Assembly (NCBI GenBank): GCA_900102115.1
Contig: FNAW01000002.1
Span: forward strand, 558,001-622,000
DNA: 64,000 nt
Direction of reading: 5' to 3'
Origin: Blastococcus fimeti
GTDB lineage: Bacteria; Actinomycetota; Actinomycetes; Mycobacteriales; Geodermatophilaceae
Every line of letters begins with the position of its first letter. Position 1 is the stretch's first letter. This document shows, in pieces, positions 27,768 to 36,443 of this stretch. A program made the position numbers and the translations under genes. A model generated the notes under the pieces. The model made no database searches and had not been told where the DNA came from. It was given only the letters and a program-made list of their open reading frames with translations.

Positions 27768-28941
27768 GGGGGTCGTCCGGGTCGAGGCCGAACAGGGGGA
27801 AGCTGGCACGCCGGGTCCGGAGGATCGCCCGGTCCACCCGGTTCTCGGTGAAGGTGTCCCACCGGGCGAAGCCGGTGTAGCCGCCCTCGGTCATGTGCGT
27901 CGGTGGCCGGGCACGCAGCCCGCGGGAGACGACGTCGTCCCGCCAGGACTGCGGGATCTCCGTCGCCGGGTCCAGCGGCGTGCCGGACACCTCGGCGATC
28001 AGGTGGGTCCAGGCCCGCGGCACCGCCCGCACGAGGCCGTAGCCACCGCCGCCGAGCGCGATCCAGCGTCCCTCGCAGATCTCGTGGGCCAGCTCGTGCA
28101 TCGCCCGGTAGCTGGCGCGCTGCCCGTCGATGGTCAGCCCGAGGTCGGCCAGCGGGTCCTCGTGGTGGGCGTCGCACCCGCACTGCGTGATGATGATCTG
28201 CGGCTCGAAGGCGCGCAGGACGCTGGGCACGACGGCGCTGAAGGCGCGCAGCCAGGCGGAGTCCTCGGTGCCGTTGGGCAGGGCCAGGTTGACCGCGCTG
28301 CCCGACGCCTTCTCCGCGTCCCCGGTCTCCTCCGGGAAACCGGTGCCCGGCCAGAGGGTGAGCGGCGTCTGGTGGATGCTCACCGTCAGCACCCGCGGGT
28401 CGTCGTAGAAGGCGGCCTGGACGCCGTCGCCGTGGTGCACGTCGAGGTCGACGTAGGCGATCCGCTCGTAGCCCTGGCCGAGCAGCCAGGCGATCGCGAC
28501 GGCGGCGTCGTTGAAGATGCAGAAGCCGGAGGCCGCGTCGCGCATCGCGTGGTGCAGCCCGCCGGAGATGTTGACCGCGTGCTGCGCCGCACCGCTGTGC
28601 ACCTGCTGGGCGGCCAGCAGGGTGCCGCCGGTGATCAGGGCGGCCGCGTCGTACATGCCGGGGAAGATCGGGTTGTCCGACGTCCCGAGGCCGTGGCCGA
28701 CCGTCGGGTCGGACGGGGCCTGCCGGACCGCCTCGAGATAGGCCGGGTCGTGGACCAGGCCGAGCAGCTCCGCGGTCGCCGGGTCGGGCCGCATCACCTG
28801 CAGCCGGTCGGAGGCCAGCACGCCGAGGCTCTCGGCCAGGCGCATGGTCAGGTCGAGCCGCACCGGGTGCAGCGGGTGCTCCCCGCCCATGGTGTAGCCG
28901 AGCAGGCTGTCGTCCCAGACGACGGCGACCGAGTCGCTCAT
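27760..28941 (-). CDS. acuC: AcuC-type protein lysine deacetylase
   Basis: A 393-residue zinc deacetylase of the histone deacetylase superfamily. Active site: His130-His131, GFCIFND (139-145), DLDVHHGDG (165-173, Asp167 and His169 as zinc ligands), Asp257 in CGCDAHHEDP, and GGGGY (297-301). In bacilli AcuC reactivates acetyl-CoA synthetase by removing the acetyl group. Here it overlaps the acetyltransferase gene by 8 bases, a compact reversible-acetylation pair. Divergent from ideR. Confidence 0.94.
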   Translation of the reverse strand: MSDSVAVVWDDSLLGYTMGGEHPLHPVRLDLTMRLAESLGVLASDRLQVMRPDPATAELLGLVHDPAYLEAVRQAPSDPTVGHGLGTSDNPIFPGMYDAAALITGGTLLAAQQVHSGAAQHAVNISGGLHHAMRDAASGFCIFNDAAVAIAWLLGQGYERIAYVDLDVHHGDGVQAAFYDDPRVLTVSIHQTPLTLWPGTGFPEETGDAEKASGSAVNLALPNGTEDSAWLRAFSAVVPSVLRAFEPQIIITQCGCDAHHEDPLADLGLTIDGQRASYRAMHELAHEICEGRWIALGGGGYGLVRAVPRAWTHLIAEVSGTPLDPATEIPQSWRDDVVSRGLRARPPTHMTEGGYTGFARWDTFTENRVDRAILRTRRASFPLFGLDPDDPRD

Positions 28942-29125
28942 CGCCCGACCCTCGTTCTCGCGGTCACCGCACCTCCTCGTGGCCGTGCGCGGGCGCCGAC
29001 CGTTCCCCCGTCGAGCGCGACGCTACCGGCGTCGACCAGGCAACGCGCCCCCTGCGCTCGGCGTCGCGCGGCCCGGCGGGGTGGCGCCACGCCCGTAGAC
29101 TGGTCGCCGACCCGGAGGAGTACCT

Positions 29126-29851
29126 GTGAACGACCTGATCGACACCACGGAGATGTACCTCCGCACCATCTTCGAGCTCGAGGAGGAGGGGATCACCCCG
29201 CTTCGGGCCCGGATCGCGGAACGTCTCCACCAGAGCGGCCCCACCGTGAGCCAGACGGTGGCCCGCATGGAGCGCGACGGTCTGCTGACCGTGGAGGGCG
29301 ACCGGCACCTGCAGCTCTCCGACGAGGGCCGGCAGCTGGCGACCGCGGTCATGCGCAAGCACCGGCTGGCCGAGTGCCTGCTCGTCGACGTCATCGGCCT
29401 GGACTACGCCGACGTCCACGAGGAGGCGTGCCGCTGGGAGCACGTCATGAGCGAGGCCGTCGAGCGACGCCTGCTGGCGCTGCTGGGCAACCCGAGCGTC
29501 TCCCCGTTCGGCAACCCGATCCCGGGGCTCGAGGCGCTGCGCGGCGACGAGCCGCTGGGGGGCGAGACCTCCGCCGTGCTCGACGCGCTCACGGTGCTGT
29601 CCACCACGGCGACGGCCGAGGGCCGCCCCGTGGTGATCCGGCGGATCAGCGAGCAGTTGCAGGAGGACCCCGAGCTGCTGCGTGCGCTGGCCGAGCACGG
29701 CGTCCGGCCCGGCGTGACCATGCAGGCCCGGCTGGTCGAGGGCTCGGTGACGCTGGACGGCTACCCGCTGCCGCTCGACGTCGCCCGGCACATGTTCGTC
29801 AGCGCCCTCGACGAGGAGCTGACCCCGCTGGAGGCCGCGCCGATGCTCTGA
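29126..29851 (+). CDS. ideR: Iron-dependent repressor of the DtxR/IdeR family
   Basis: A 241-residue metalloregulator: winged helix (about 1-73, recognition region [17 protein letters not shown]), dimerisation domain (74-140) and C-terminal SH3-like domain. The ligands that define DtxR fall at the same numbers: Met10, Cys102, Glu105, His106 (primary site) and His79, Glu83, His98 (ancillary site). That indicates Fe2+ sensing rather than Mn2+. Its likely target is the iron box at 13277. GTG start preceded by GGAGGAG; a TAGACT -10 lies at 29097-29102. It stands 4 kb from sigB, as in mycobacteria. Confidence 0.95.
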   Translation: MNDLIDTTEMYLRTIFELEEEGITPLRARIAERLHQSGPTVSQTVARMERDGLLTVEGDRHLQLSDEGRQLATAVMRKHRLAECLLVDVIGLDYADVHEEACRWEHVMSEAVERRLLALLGNPSVSPFGNPIPGLEALRGDEPLGGETSAVLDALTVLSTTATAEGRPVVIRRISEQLQEDPELLRALAEHGVRPGVTMQARLVEGSVTLDGYPLPLDVARHMFVSALDEELTPLEAAPML

Positions 29852-29914
29852 CGGGGCGGGGTCGGCGCTCACTACGGTGAGGCCGACGTCGACCCCTCCT
29901 GAGAGCAGGTCCCG

Positions 29915-31993
29915 GTGAGCCCGTCCGACCCGTCCGACACCGCTGCGCCCGATACCGCAGTGCCCGCGACGCCCGACCCCTTCTCGAGTCCGGCCGACGT
30001 CGCGGCGCTGCCCCGCGTCGGCGCACTGGCGCTGTCGGTGGACGGCTCGCGGCTGGCGGTCTCGGTCGCCACGCTGGACCCGGCGAAGAAGAAGTGGCTG
30101 TCCTCGCTGTGGGAGGTCGACCCGGCCGGCGCCCGGCCCGCCCGGCGGCTGACCCGCAGCGCGCCGGGCGAGTCCTCGCCGGTGTGGGCGCCCGACGGCT
30201 CGCTGCTGTTCATCTCTGCCCGCCCCGACCCCACCGTGGCCGACGCCGGTGACCCGAAGGCGGCGCTGTGGAGCCTGCCGCCCGGCGGCGGGGAGGCCCG
30301 GCCGGTGCTGAGCCGGCCCGGCGGGATCGCCGGTGTCGCCGTCGCCACCGGTACCGGCGACGTCGTCGTCGCGGCGGCCACCCTGCCCGGCGGGGCCGAG
30401 GCGGAGGCCGACGAGGAGCGCCGCAAGGCGCGCACGGACGCCGGCGTCACCGCCGTCCTGCACGAGGCCTACCCGGTCCGGCACTGGGACCACGACCTCG
30501 GCCCGGCGGCACCGCACCTGTTCTGGGCGGGCCCGCCGGCCGAGGACGAGGCGGCCGGGCAGCCGGTGCTGCGCGACCTCACGCCGGACGCGACGCCGCC
30601 GCACGGTGCCGGCGAGGAGTTCACCCTCTCCCCCGACGGCCGGCTCCTGGCCCGGTCCGAGGAGATCCCCGACGGGCCGGCCGGGCACCGCAACCGTCTC
30701 GTCGTGACCGCCACCGACGGCAGCGGCACCCGGGTGCTGGTCGACGACCCGCTCGCCGACGTCTACGGAGCGGCCTTCTCCCCCGACGGCGCCGCCCTGG
30801 TGTGCGTGCGGGAAGCGCTGTCCACCTACGCCGAGCCGCCGGACTACACGCTGCTCGTGGTCGACGTGGCCTCGGGCACGGCGCGGGAACTGACCCCCGG
30901 CTTCGACCGGTGGCCCAGCGCCCCGCAGTTCTCGGCCGACGGCACCGCCGTCTACTTCCTGGCCGACGACGACGGCCGGCACGCCGTGTTCCGGGTGGCG
31001 GTGGACGGCGGGGAGCCGGTGCGGCTCACCGGCGACGGCGCGTACAGCCACCTGCAGGTCGCCCCCGACGGCAGCGCCCTGTACGCGCTGCGGTCCGCGT
31101 ACGACTCGCCGTCCGTGCCGGTCCGCCTCGACCCCACGGCGACCGGGCAGGAGCCGCCGGTGCTGCCGAGCCCGGGCACGATCGGCCCGCTGCCCGGCAC
31201 CCTGCACGAGGTGCAGGCCACCGCCGCCGACGGCACCCGCGTGCAGTCCTGGCTGGTGCTGCCCGAGGGCGCGTCCGCCGACTCCCCCGCCCCGCTGGTG
31301 CTCTGGATCCACGGCGGCCCGCTGATGAGCTGGAACTCGTGGTCGTGGCGTTGGTGCCCGTGGGTGCTGGCCGCCCAGGGCTATGCCGTCCTGCTGCCCA
31401 ACCCGGCGCTGTCCCAGGGGTTCGGGCAGGACTTCGTGCGCCGTGGCTGGGGGGCGTGGGGCGAGGCCCCGTACACCGATCTGATGGCCGCGGTCGACGC
31501 CGCCGAGCAGCGCCCGGACATCGACGGATCCCGGACCGCGGCGATGGGGGGCTCGTTCGGCGGTTACATGGCCAACTGGATCGCCACGCAGACCGACCGC
31601 TTCCGCGCGATCGTCAGCCACGCGGGCCTCTGGCACATCGACTCGTTCACCTCGACCACCGACGCGGCCTACTACTGGGAGAAGGAGTGGGGCGACCCGC
31701 TGGCCGAGCCGCGCCGCTACGAGCAGAACTCCCCGCACCGCTACGCGGACGCGCTCCGGACGCCGATGCTCGTCATCCACGGCGACAAGGACTATCGCGT
31801 CCCGGTCGGCGAGGCGCTGCACCTCTGGTACGACCTGCAGAAGCGCGGCGTCCCCTCGAAGTTCCTCTACTTCCCGGACGAGAACCACTGGGTGCTGACC
31901 CCGGGGAACGCCACGGTCTGGTATGAGACGGTGCTGGCGTTCCTGGCCGAGCACGTGCGCGAGGAGCCCTGGGAGCGGCCGGCGCTGCTCTGA
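29915..31993 (+). CDS. S9 family prolyl oligopeptidase-like serine peptidase
   Basis: 692 residues: an N-terminal beta-propeller built of WD40-like blocks (about 30-425, several SPDG motifs) and a C-terminal alpha/beta-hydrolase domain (about 430-690). Catalytic triad by position: Ser547 in GGSFGGYM, Asp626 in HGDKDYRV and His658 in ENHW. No signal peptide, so it is probably cytoplasmic and cleaves short peptides (acylaminoacyl-peptidase or DPP type). GTG start with GAGAGCAGG upstream. Confidence 0.93.
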   Translation: MSPSDPSDTAAPDTAVPATPDPFSSPADVAALPRVGALALSVDGSRLAVSVATLDPAKKKWLSSLWEVDPAGARPARRLTRSAPGESSPVWAPDGSLLFISARPDPTVADAGDPKAALWSLPPGGGEARPVLSRPGGIAGVAVATGTGDVVVAAATLPGGAEAEADEERRKARTDAGVTAVLHEAYPVRHWDHDLGPAAPHLFWAGPPAEDEAAGQPVLRDLTPDATPPHGAGEEFTLSPDGRLLARSEEIPDGPAGHRNRLVVTATDGSGTRVLVDDPLADVYGAAFSPDGAALVCVREALSTYAEPPDYTLLVVDVASGTARELTPGFDRWPSAPQFSADGTAVYFLADDDGRHAVFRVAVDGGEPVRLTGDGAYSHLQVAPDGSALYALRSAYDSPSVPVRLDPTATGQEPPVLPSPGTIGPLPGTLHEVQATAADGTRVQSWLVLPEGASADSPAPLVLWIHGGPLMSWNSWSWRWCPWVLAAQGYAVLLPNPALSQGFGQDFVRRGWGAWGEAPYTDLMAAVDAAEQRPDIDGSRTAAMGGSFGGYMANWIATQTDRFRAIVSHAGLWHIDSFTSTTDAAYYWEKEWGDPLAEPRRYEQNSPHRYADALRTPMLVIHGDKDYRVPVGEALHLWYDLQKRGVPSKFLYFPDENHWVLTPGNATVWYETVLAFLAEHVREEPWERPALL

Positions 31994-32002
31994 GCACGTC
32001 CG

Positions 32003-32033
32003 GCGCCGGGCCGGTGCCTCAGCGGCCCGGCGC
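32003..32033. terminator. Bidirectional terminator between convergent genes
   Basis: An 11-bp perfect stem GCGCCGGGCCG / CGGCCCGGCGC with a 9-base loop, lying 9 bases after the S9 peptidase stop. Its right arm runs into the last codons of the convergent DUF4192 gene, so it can act on both strands. Confidence 0.6.
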
Positions 32034-33110
32034 ACCGGTCACACCGGCGGCGCGGCCGGCCTCCTCGAGCAGCGCCCGGAACGAGGGCGGCGGGATGCAG
32101 GCGGCGAGCCCGTCGGCGACCAGCCCGGCCAGCGGGTTGCCGGGTTCGCTGTCCAGCGCCCGGTCCAGGGCGGTGTTGGCCATCGCGCCGTCCCCGCGCA
32201 GCCACGCGCAGATGGCGACCAGGGCGGCCGGGAAGGCGTCCAGTGGCGAAGGCGCGCGCCGGGTGCACTCGGTCCAGAGCGCCTCGGCCGCCGCCGCGTC
32301 CCCGCCCAGCGAGAGCAGCAGCGCCCAGTCCCGCACCTGGGGCTGCCGGAGGCTCCACGCGATCCGCGCGACCTCCTCGTCCCCCGGTCGCTCCTGGTCG
32401 CGTCCCGGACGGGAGCGCGCCACCGCCGACCTGATCCGCCGCCGGGCCGCCGACCGGCCGACCGGGCCCTCGGCGCCCACCCGCAGGACCGTGCCCTCCA
32501 TCGCCGCCTGCGCCGCCTCCCCCGGCGGGGCGAGCCGCTCCGCCAGGGCGTCGCGGTCCGCCGCCACCACGGTGCCGGAGGCGACCGCCGCGGCCGCCAG
32601 CTCGCCGACCTCGTCGGGCAGCGGGGTGCCCCCGCCGGGAGCGCAGCACGCGCCGGGACAGTCGAAGTCCCACCAGCGGCCGCCGCGCACCAGCACCGCC
32701 TGTTCCAGGGGGATCCCCGCGGCGTCCAGCGCCAGCACGAGCTCGTGCACCAGGGGGCGGTGCGGCAGGCCGGCGCCGCTCTCGTCGGGCGCCTCGGAGA
32801 CGACGAACGCCAGCGCGGCGCGCGGGCCGTCCGTCGCCAGGTTGCCCGCCAGCATCGACGCCAGCGCGCGGTCGTGCTCGGGGGGCGGGAGGTCGGCCCG
32901 CGCGGTCAGCCCGACCCGGTACCCGGACTCCCCGGCGAGGGCGACCAGCACCACCGACTCCCGCGGGTGGTAGCCGAGCAGCTGCGGCAACCCCGCGGCG
33001 AGCTCGCCGGCGTCGCCGATGCGGACGGTGACCGGAGGCAGCGGACCCCAGGCGTCGGGAGCCGCGGACGGGGGGAAGGGGGCCGGGTCTGCCGGGCCGG
33101 GGAGAGGCAT
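32019..33110 (-). CDS. DUF4192 family protein
   Basis: A 363-residue protein with the DUF4192 start pattern VRIGDAGELAAGLPQLLGYHPRESVVLVAL and the cysteine-bearing stretch WWDFDCPGACCAPGGGTPLP in the middle. The C-terminal third is helical with repeat-like segments. Function unknown; the family is common in actinobacteria. ATG 33110 gives the family length; much longer upstream frames run across the next two genes and are not real. Confidence 0.88.
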   Translation of the reverse strand: MPLPGPADPAPFPPSAAPDAWGPLPPVTVRIGDAGELAAGLPQLLGYHPRESVVLVALAGESGYRVGLTARADLPPPEHDRALASMLAGNLATDGPRAALAFVVSEAPDESGAGLPHRPLVHELVLALDAAGIPLEQAVLVRGGRWWDFDCPGACCAPGGGTPLPDEVGELAAAAVASGTVVAADRDALAERLAPPGEAAQAAMEGTVLRVGAEGPVGRSAARRRIRSAVARSRPGRDQERPGDEEVARIAWSLRQPQVRDWALLLSLGGDAAAAEALWTECTRRAPSPLDAFPAALVAICAWLRGDGAMANTALDRALDSEPGNPLAGLVADGLAACIPPPSFRALLEEAGRAAGVTGAPGR

Positions 33111-33205
33111 GCCCCGACCCTGGGTCCCGGCGCACCGCCGCGGGGCCGCCCCCGACGATCTGTGGACCGGCGCGCGTCCTGTGGACGGGCGCCGGTCCGG
33201 ACGGC

Positions 33206-33970
33206 TCAGTCCAGCGCGTCGGCCTGCGCCTCGTACGCCTGCTCGAGCAGCGCGGTGAAGGCGTCGGCGTCCAGCGGCGGGGTGGCCGCTCCGGTCGGGT
33301 CCACGGCCAGCGAGGTGAGGACGATCAGCCGGTCGCCGTCCTCCACGGCGCCCAGCAGGGCCGGCACGGTCACCTCCGTGCCGTCCGGTGCCGCGACCAC
33401 CGTGGTGTAGCGGAGCGCGGCCGCGCCGTCGCCGAGGTCGGCGACGGGCAGGTTCTCGAACAGGACCCGGGCGGTACCGATGTCCGGGGAGCTGACCTGC
33501 GCCTCGGGGCAGCGCTCCGCGGCGCCGGCGAGCGCGTCGACGGTGCCCTCGGTCGGGCCGCCCCGGACCAGCATCTCCACGACCACCGTGGTGCCCTCGG
33601 TGGCGCTGACCGCGGCGATCTCGTCGAACTCGGCCAGGTCGGGCTGGGTGCCCTGCACGGCGCTGTTGCAGGCCTCCGGCGTGACCTGCACGTCGCTGAA
33701 CGAGGCCGCCAGGCCGGCGCCCTGCTCGAGCTCCTCGGGCGAGACCGCGGCCACGACGGCGTCCGGCCCGAAGGCGTCGGCGGGGAGCAGGCCGGAGGCG
33801 AGGTCGACCTCGGCCTCCTCCTTCGACGAGGCCTCCGCCGCCTTGCCGTCGGACTCGGCGCGCGACTCCCCGTCCGCGTCGTCCCCACCGCAGCCGGTCA
33901 GGACGGCGGCGGACAGCAGGCCGGCGGCCAGGAGGCCGCGCAGACGGGACGAGCGGCGGGTGATCGACAT
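33206..33970 (-). CDS. Putative lipoprotein, sensor-domain-like
   Basis: A 254-residue exported protein: basic N-terminus, hydrophobic segment, lipobox LTGC (lipidated Cys27), an acidic linker rich in Asp/Glu/Ser/Lys, then a globular domain with two cysteines (in EACNSAVQG and ERCPEAQV). The pattern recalls PknH-like or DUF5642 mycobacterial lipoproteins, but I cannot assign a family. A TACGGT -10 box ends 6 bases before the ATG, so it is probably leaderless. Confidence 0.75.
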   Translation of the reverse strand: MSITRRSSRLRGLLAAGLLSAAVLTGCGGDDADGESRAESDGKAAEASSKEEAEVDLASGLLPADAFGPDAVVAAVSPEELEQGAGLAASFSDVQVTPEACNSAVQGTQPDLAEFDEIAAVSATEGTTVVVEMLVRGGPTEGTVDALAGAAERCPEAQVSSPDIGTARVLFENLPVADLGDGAAALRYTTVVAAPDGTEVTVPALLGAVEDGDRLIVLTSLAVDPTGAATPPLDADAFTALLEQAYEAQADALD

Positions 33971-33976
33971 GGGCCG

Positions 33977-33982
33977 ACCGTA
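33977..33982 (-). promoter_or_regulatory. -10 box of a leaderless promoter for the lipoprotein gene
   Basis: TACGGT on the minus strand ends 6 bases before the ATG at 33970. Confidence 0.45.
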
Positions 33983-34027
33983 ACCGGCGCCCCCGGCCGC
34001 GGCATCCGCCCGGCGCGGAGGCCGATG

Positions 34028-34321
34028 TCAGGCGCGGTACTGGACGGCGGCCCGGGCGCGCAGGATCGGGCGGACGAACTCGGCGACGACCGACAGGTGC
34101 ACCGGGTCCTGGGCGTAGCGGTAGAACGCCTCCACGTCCGGGAAGTCGGCGATCAGCACCGCGGAGGCGTTCCCGTCGGAGAGGCCGGCGTCCTCGGCGA
34201 CGGACAGGTAGCTCATCCCCCCGACCTCGTTGCGCAGCCCCCGCAGGGCCGCCAGGGTGGCGGCGACCTGGTCCGGGGTGGCCGTCGGTTTCCACGTGAA
34301 CGTGACGACGTGACGGATCAT
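34028..34321 (-). CDS. Dabb (stress-responsive A/B barrel) family protein
   Basis: 97 residues starting MIRHVVTFTWKPTATPDQV, the canonical Dabb opening, with DFPDVEAFYRYAQDPVHLSVV near the end. The dimeric alpha-beta barrel is found in stress proteins and small oxygenases or cyclases; the role is unknown. GAAGGTGG precedes the ATG at 34321. Confidence 0.9.
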   Translation of the reverse strand: MIRHVVTFTWKPTATPDQVAATLAALRGLRNEVGGMSYLSVAEDAGLSDGNASAVLIADFPDVEAFYRYAQDPVHLSVVAEFVRPILRARAAVQYRA

Positions 34322-34403
34322 GGCGTCCACCTTCCCAGGTCGGGGCGCCACCCGGACGGGGGTCCGGACGCGGCTGGTGGCGGGACGCCCCCGGTGGCCT
34401 CGT

Positions 34404-34409
34404 TAGAGT
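34404..34409 (+). promoter_or_regulatory. -10 box of a leaderless promoter for the glycosyltransferase operon
   Basis: TAGAGT ends 7 bases before the ATG at 34417 with no Shine-Dalgarno sequence between. Confidence 0.5.
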
Positions 34410-34416
34410 CCCGACC

Positions 34417-35670
34417 ATGGGACGGTCGTTGCGCATCGCACTGCTGTCCTACCGCAGCAAGCCGCACGGCGGCGGCCAGGGCGTGTACGTCCGGGCGCTC
34501 TCCCGCGAACTGGCCGAGCTGGGGCACCGCGTCGAGGTGTTCAGCGGCCAGCCCTACCCCGTGCTGGACGACGGCGTGCCGCTCACCCGGCTGCCCAGCC
34601 TCGACCTGTACCGCGAGCCCGACCCCTTCCGGATGCCCCGCCCCTCGGAGTTCCGCGACTGGATCGACGTCGCCGAGTGGGCCACCATGTGCGCCGCCGG
34701 CTTCCCCGAGCCGCTGACCTTCACGCTGCGCGCGGCCCGGCACCTGCTCCCCCGCGCCGACGAGTTCGACATCGTCCACGACAACCAGTCGCTGGGGTAC
34801 GGGCTGCTGCGGCTGACGAGGGCCGGGCTGCCCACCGTCGCGACCGTGCACCACCCGATCGCCATCGACCGCGAGCTCGAGCTCGCTGCTGCGCCGTCGC
34901 TGCACAAGAAGCTGACCCTGCGCCGCTGGTACGCCTTCACCCGCATGCAGGCGAAGGTCGTGCAGCGGCTCGACGCGGTCACGACCGTGTCGGAGACCTC
35001 ACGGGCCGACATCGAGAAGCACATGGGACTGCCCGCCTCCCGGGTCGACCTCATCCCCAACGGCATCGACCCCGGCACGTTCACCCCCCCGCCCGAGGGG
35101 CAGCGGCGCGACACCGACTCGATCCTGGTCGTGACCAGCGCCGACGTGCCGCTCAAGGGCCTGGTGCACCTGCTCGAGGCCCTGGCCAAGCTGCGCACGG
35201 AGCGGCCGGTGACGCTCACCGTCGTCGGCAGCGCCCGGCCGGGTGGCCCGGCGGAGACCACCCGCGACCGGCTGGGCCTGCAGGACGCCGTCCGCTTCAC
35301 CGGCCCGGTGCCGGAGGAGGAGCTCATCGAGCTCATGCAGCGGGCGACCGTCGTGGCGATCCCCTCCCTGTACGAGGGCTTCTCGCTGCCCGCGATCGAG
35401 GCCATGGCCTGCGGGGCGCCGCTGGTCACCACCGACGCCGGTGCGCTGCCCGAGGTCGTCGGCACCCGTGCGGGGCTGCGGGTGAAGGCCGGGGACGTCG
35501 GCGAACTCACCGCGGCGCTGAAGCTGGTGCTCGAGTCGCCGTCGCTCGGCGAGCAGCTGGGCCGCGCCGGCCGGCGCCGGGTCCTGGAGAACTACACCTG
35601 GCGGGCCACGGCCGAGCGCACCGCCGACTGGTATGTGCAGACCCTGGAACGGAAGGGACGTCCTTGCTGA
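34417..35670 (+). CDS. Family 4 glycosyltransferase
   Basis: A 417-residue GT-B enzyme of the GT4 class. The N-terminal Rossmann half has LLSYRSKPHGGGQGVYVRAL, and the donor-binding half has NGIDPGTFTPPPEG and the GT4 retaining motif SLYEGFSLPAIEAMACGAP (two glutamates eight residues apart). It would transfer a sugar from a nucleotide donor onto an unknown acceptor. First of three overlapping genes; its TGA overlaps the TTG start region of the methyltransferase. Confidence 0.92.
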   Translation: MGRSLRIALLSYRSKPHGGGQGVYVRALSRELAELGHRVEVFSGQPYPVLDDGVPLTRLPSLDLYREPDPFRMPRPSEFRDWIDVAEWATMCAAGFPEPLTFTLRAARHLLPRADEFDIVHDNQSLGYGLLRLTRAGLPTVATVHHPIAIDRELELAAAPSLHKKLTLRRWYAFTRMQAKVVQRLDAVTTVSETSRADIEKHMGLPASRVDLIPNGIDPGTFTPPPEGQRRDTDSILVVTSADVPLKGLVHLLEALAKLRTERPVTLTVVGSARPGGPAETTRDRLGLQDAVRFTGPVPEEELIELMQRATVVAIPSLYEGFSLPAIEAMACGAPLVTTDAGALPEVVGTRAGLRVKAGDVGELTAALKLVLESPSLGEQLGRAGRRRVLENYTWRATAERTADWYVQTLERKGRPC

Positions 35671-36443
35671 CCGTCGACTACGACCTGCTCGACCTGCGGC
35701 CGGGGATGCGCGTCCTCGACCTCGGCTGCGGCGAGGGCCGGCACGCCTTCGAGGCCTACCGGCGGGGTGCCGACGTCGTCGCCGTCGACTGGGGCGTCTC
35801 CGAGGTCGAGACCACCAAGCGGTGGCTCGGCGCCATCGGCGAGGCCGGCGAGGCGGGCCTGCGCCCCGACGGCACGCCGGCCCGCTTCGAGGTGGTCCGC
35901 GGCGACCTGCTGCACCTGCCCTTCCCCGACGGCAGCGTCGACCGGGTGATGGCCTCGGAGGTGCTCGAGCACATCCCGGACGACGTCACCGCGATGGCCG
36001 AGATCTTCCGCGTGCTCAAGCCCGGTGGCCGCATGGTCATCACCGTGCCGCGCTACGGCCCGGAGCGGATCTGCTGGGCACTGTCCGACGAGTACCACGC
36101 CAACGAGGGCGGGCACATCCGCATCTACCGCCGCGGCATCATGCGCGAGCGCCTCGCGTCGGTCGGCCTCGTGCCCGGCGCGACGCACCACGCCCACTCG
36201 CTGCACGCCCCGTTCTGGTGGCTCAAGTGCGCGGTCGGCGTCGAGAACGAGGACAACGCCGTCGTCCGGGCGTACCACAAGCTGCTGGTCTGGGACCTCA
36301 TGCACCGGCCGTGGCTGACCCGCACCGCCGAGAAGCTGATGGACCCGGTCTTCGGCAAGAGCTTCGTCATCTACGCCGACAAGCCCCTGACGGCCGCAGG
36401 CTCCGCACCGGTCGAGGCGGAGCGGGCCCTTGCCGCCGGCTGA
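35664..36443 (+). CDS. Class I SAM-dependent methyltransferase (UbiE-like)
   Basis: A 259-residue methyltransferase: motif I VLDLGCGEG (about 16-24), acidic motif II VVAVDWG, motif III region RVMASEVLEHIPDD and IFRVLKPGGRMVITVP. The C-terminal half has WWLKCAVGVENEDNAVVRAYHKLLVWD, not typical of simple UbiE enzymes. TTG 35664 is inferred from GGAAGGGACG 5 bases upstream; it overlaps the glycosyltransferase by 7 bases. Acceptor unknown, probably the same molecule as that of the glycosyltransferase. Confidence 0.88.
   Translation: MLTVDYDLLDLRPGMRVLDLGCGEGRHAFEAYRRGADVVAVDWGVSEVETTKRWLGAIGEAGEAGLRPDGTPARFEVVRGDLLHLPFPDGSVDRVMASEVLEHIPDDVTAMAEIFRVLKPGGRMVITVPRYGPERICWALSDEYHANEGGHIRIYRRGIMRERLASVGLVPGATHHAHSLHAPFWWLKCAVGVENEDNAVVRAYHKLLVWDLMHRPWLTRTAEKLMDPVFGKSFVIYADKPLTAAGSAPVEAERALAAG

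Noticed and set aside
28964..32035. A 1023-codon minus-strand frame over ideR and the S9 peptidase
   Set aside because: Overlaps two genes with intact catalytic and metal sites; no recognisable domain.
33111..34436. N-terminal extension of the DUF4192 gene across the lipoprotein and Dabb genes
   Set aside because: It would cover two well-supported genes in another frame; DUF4192 similarity begins only after 33110.
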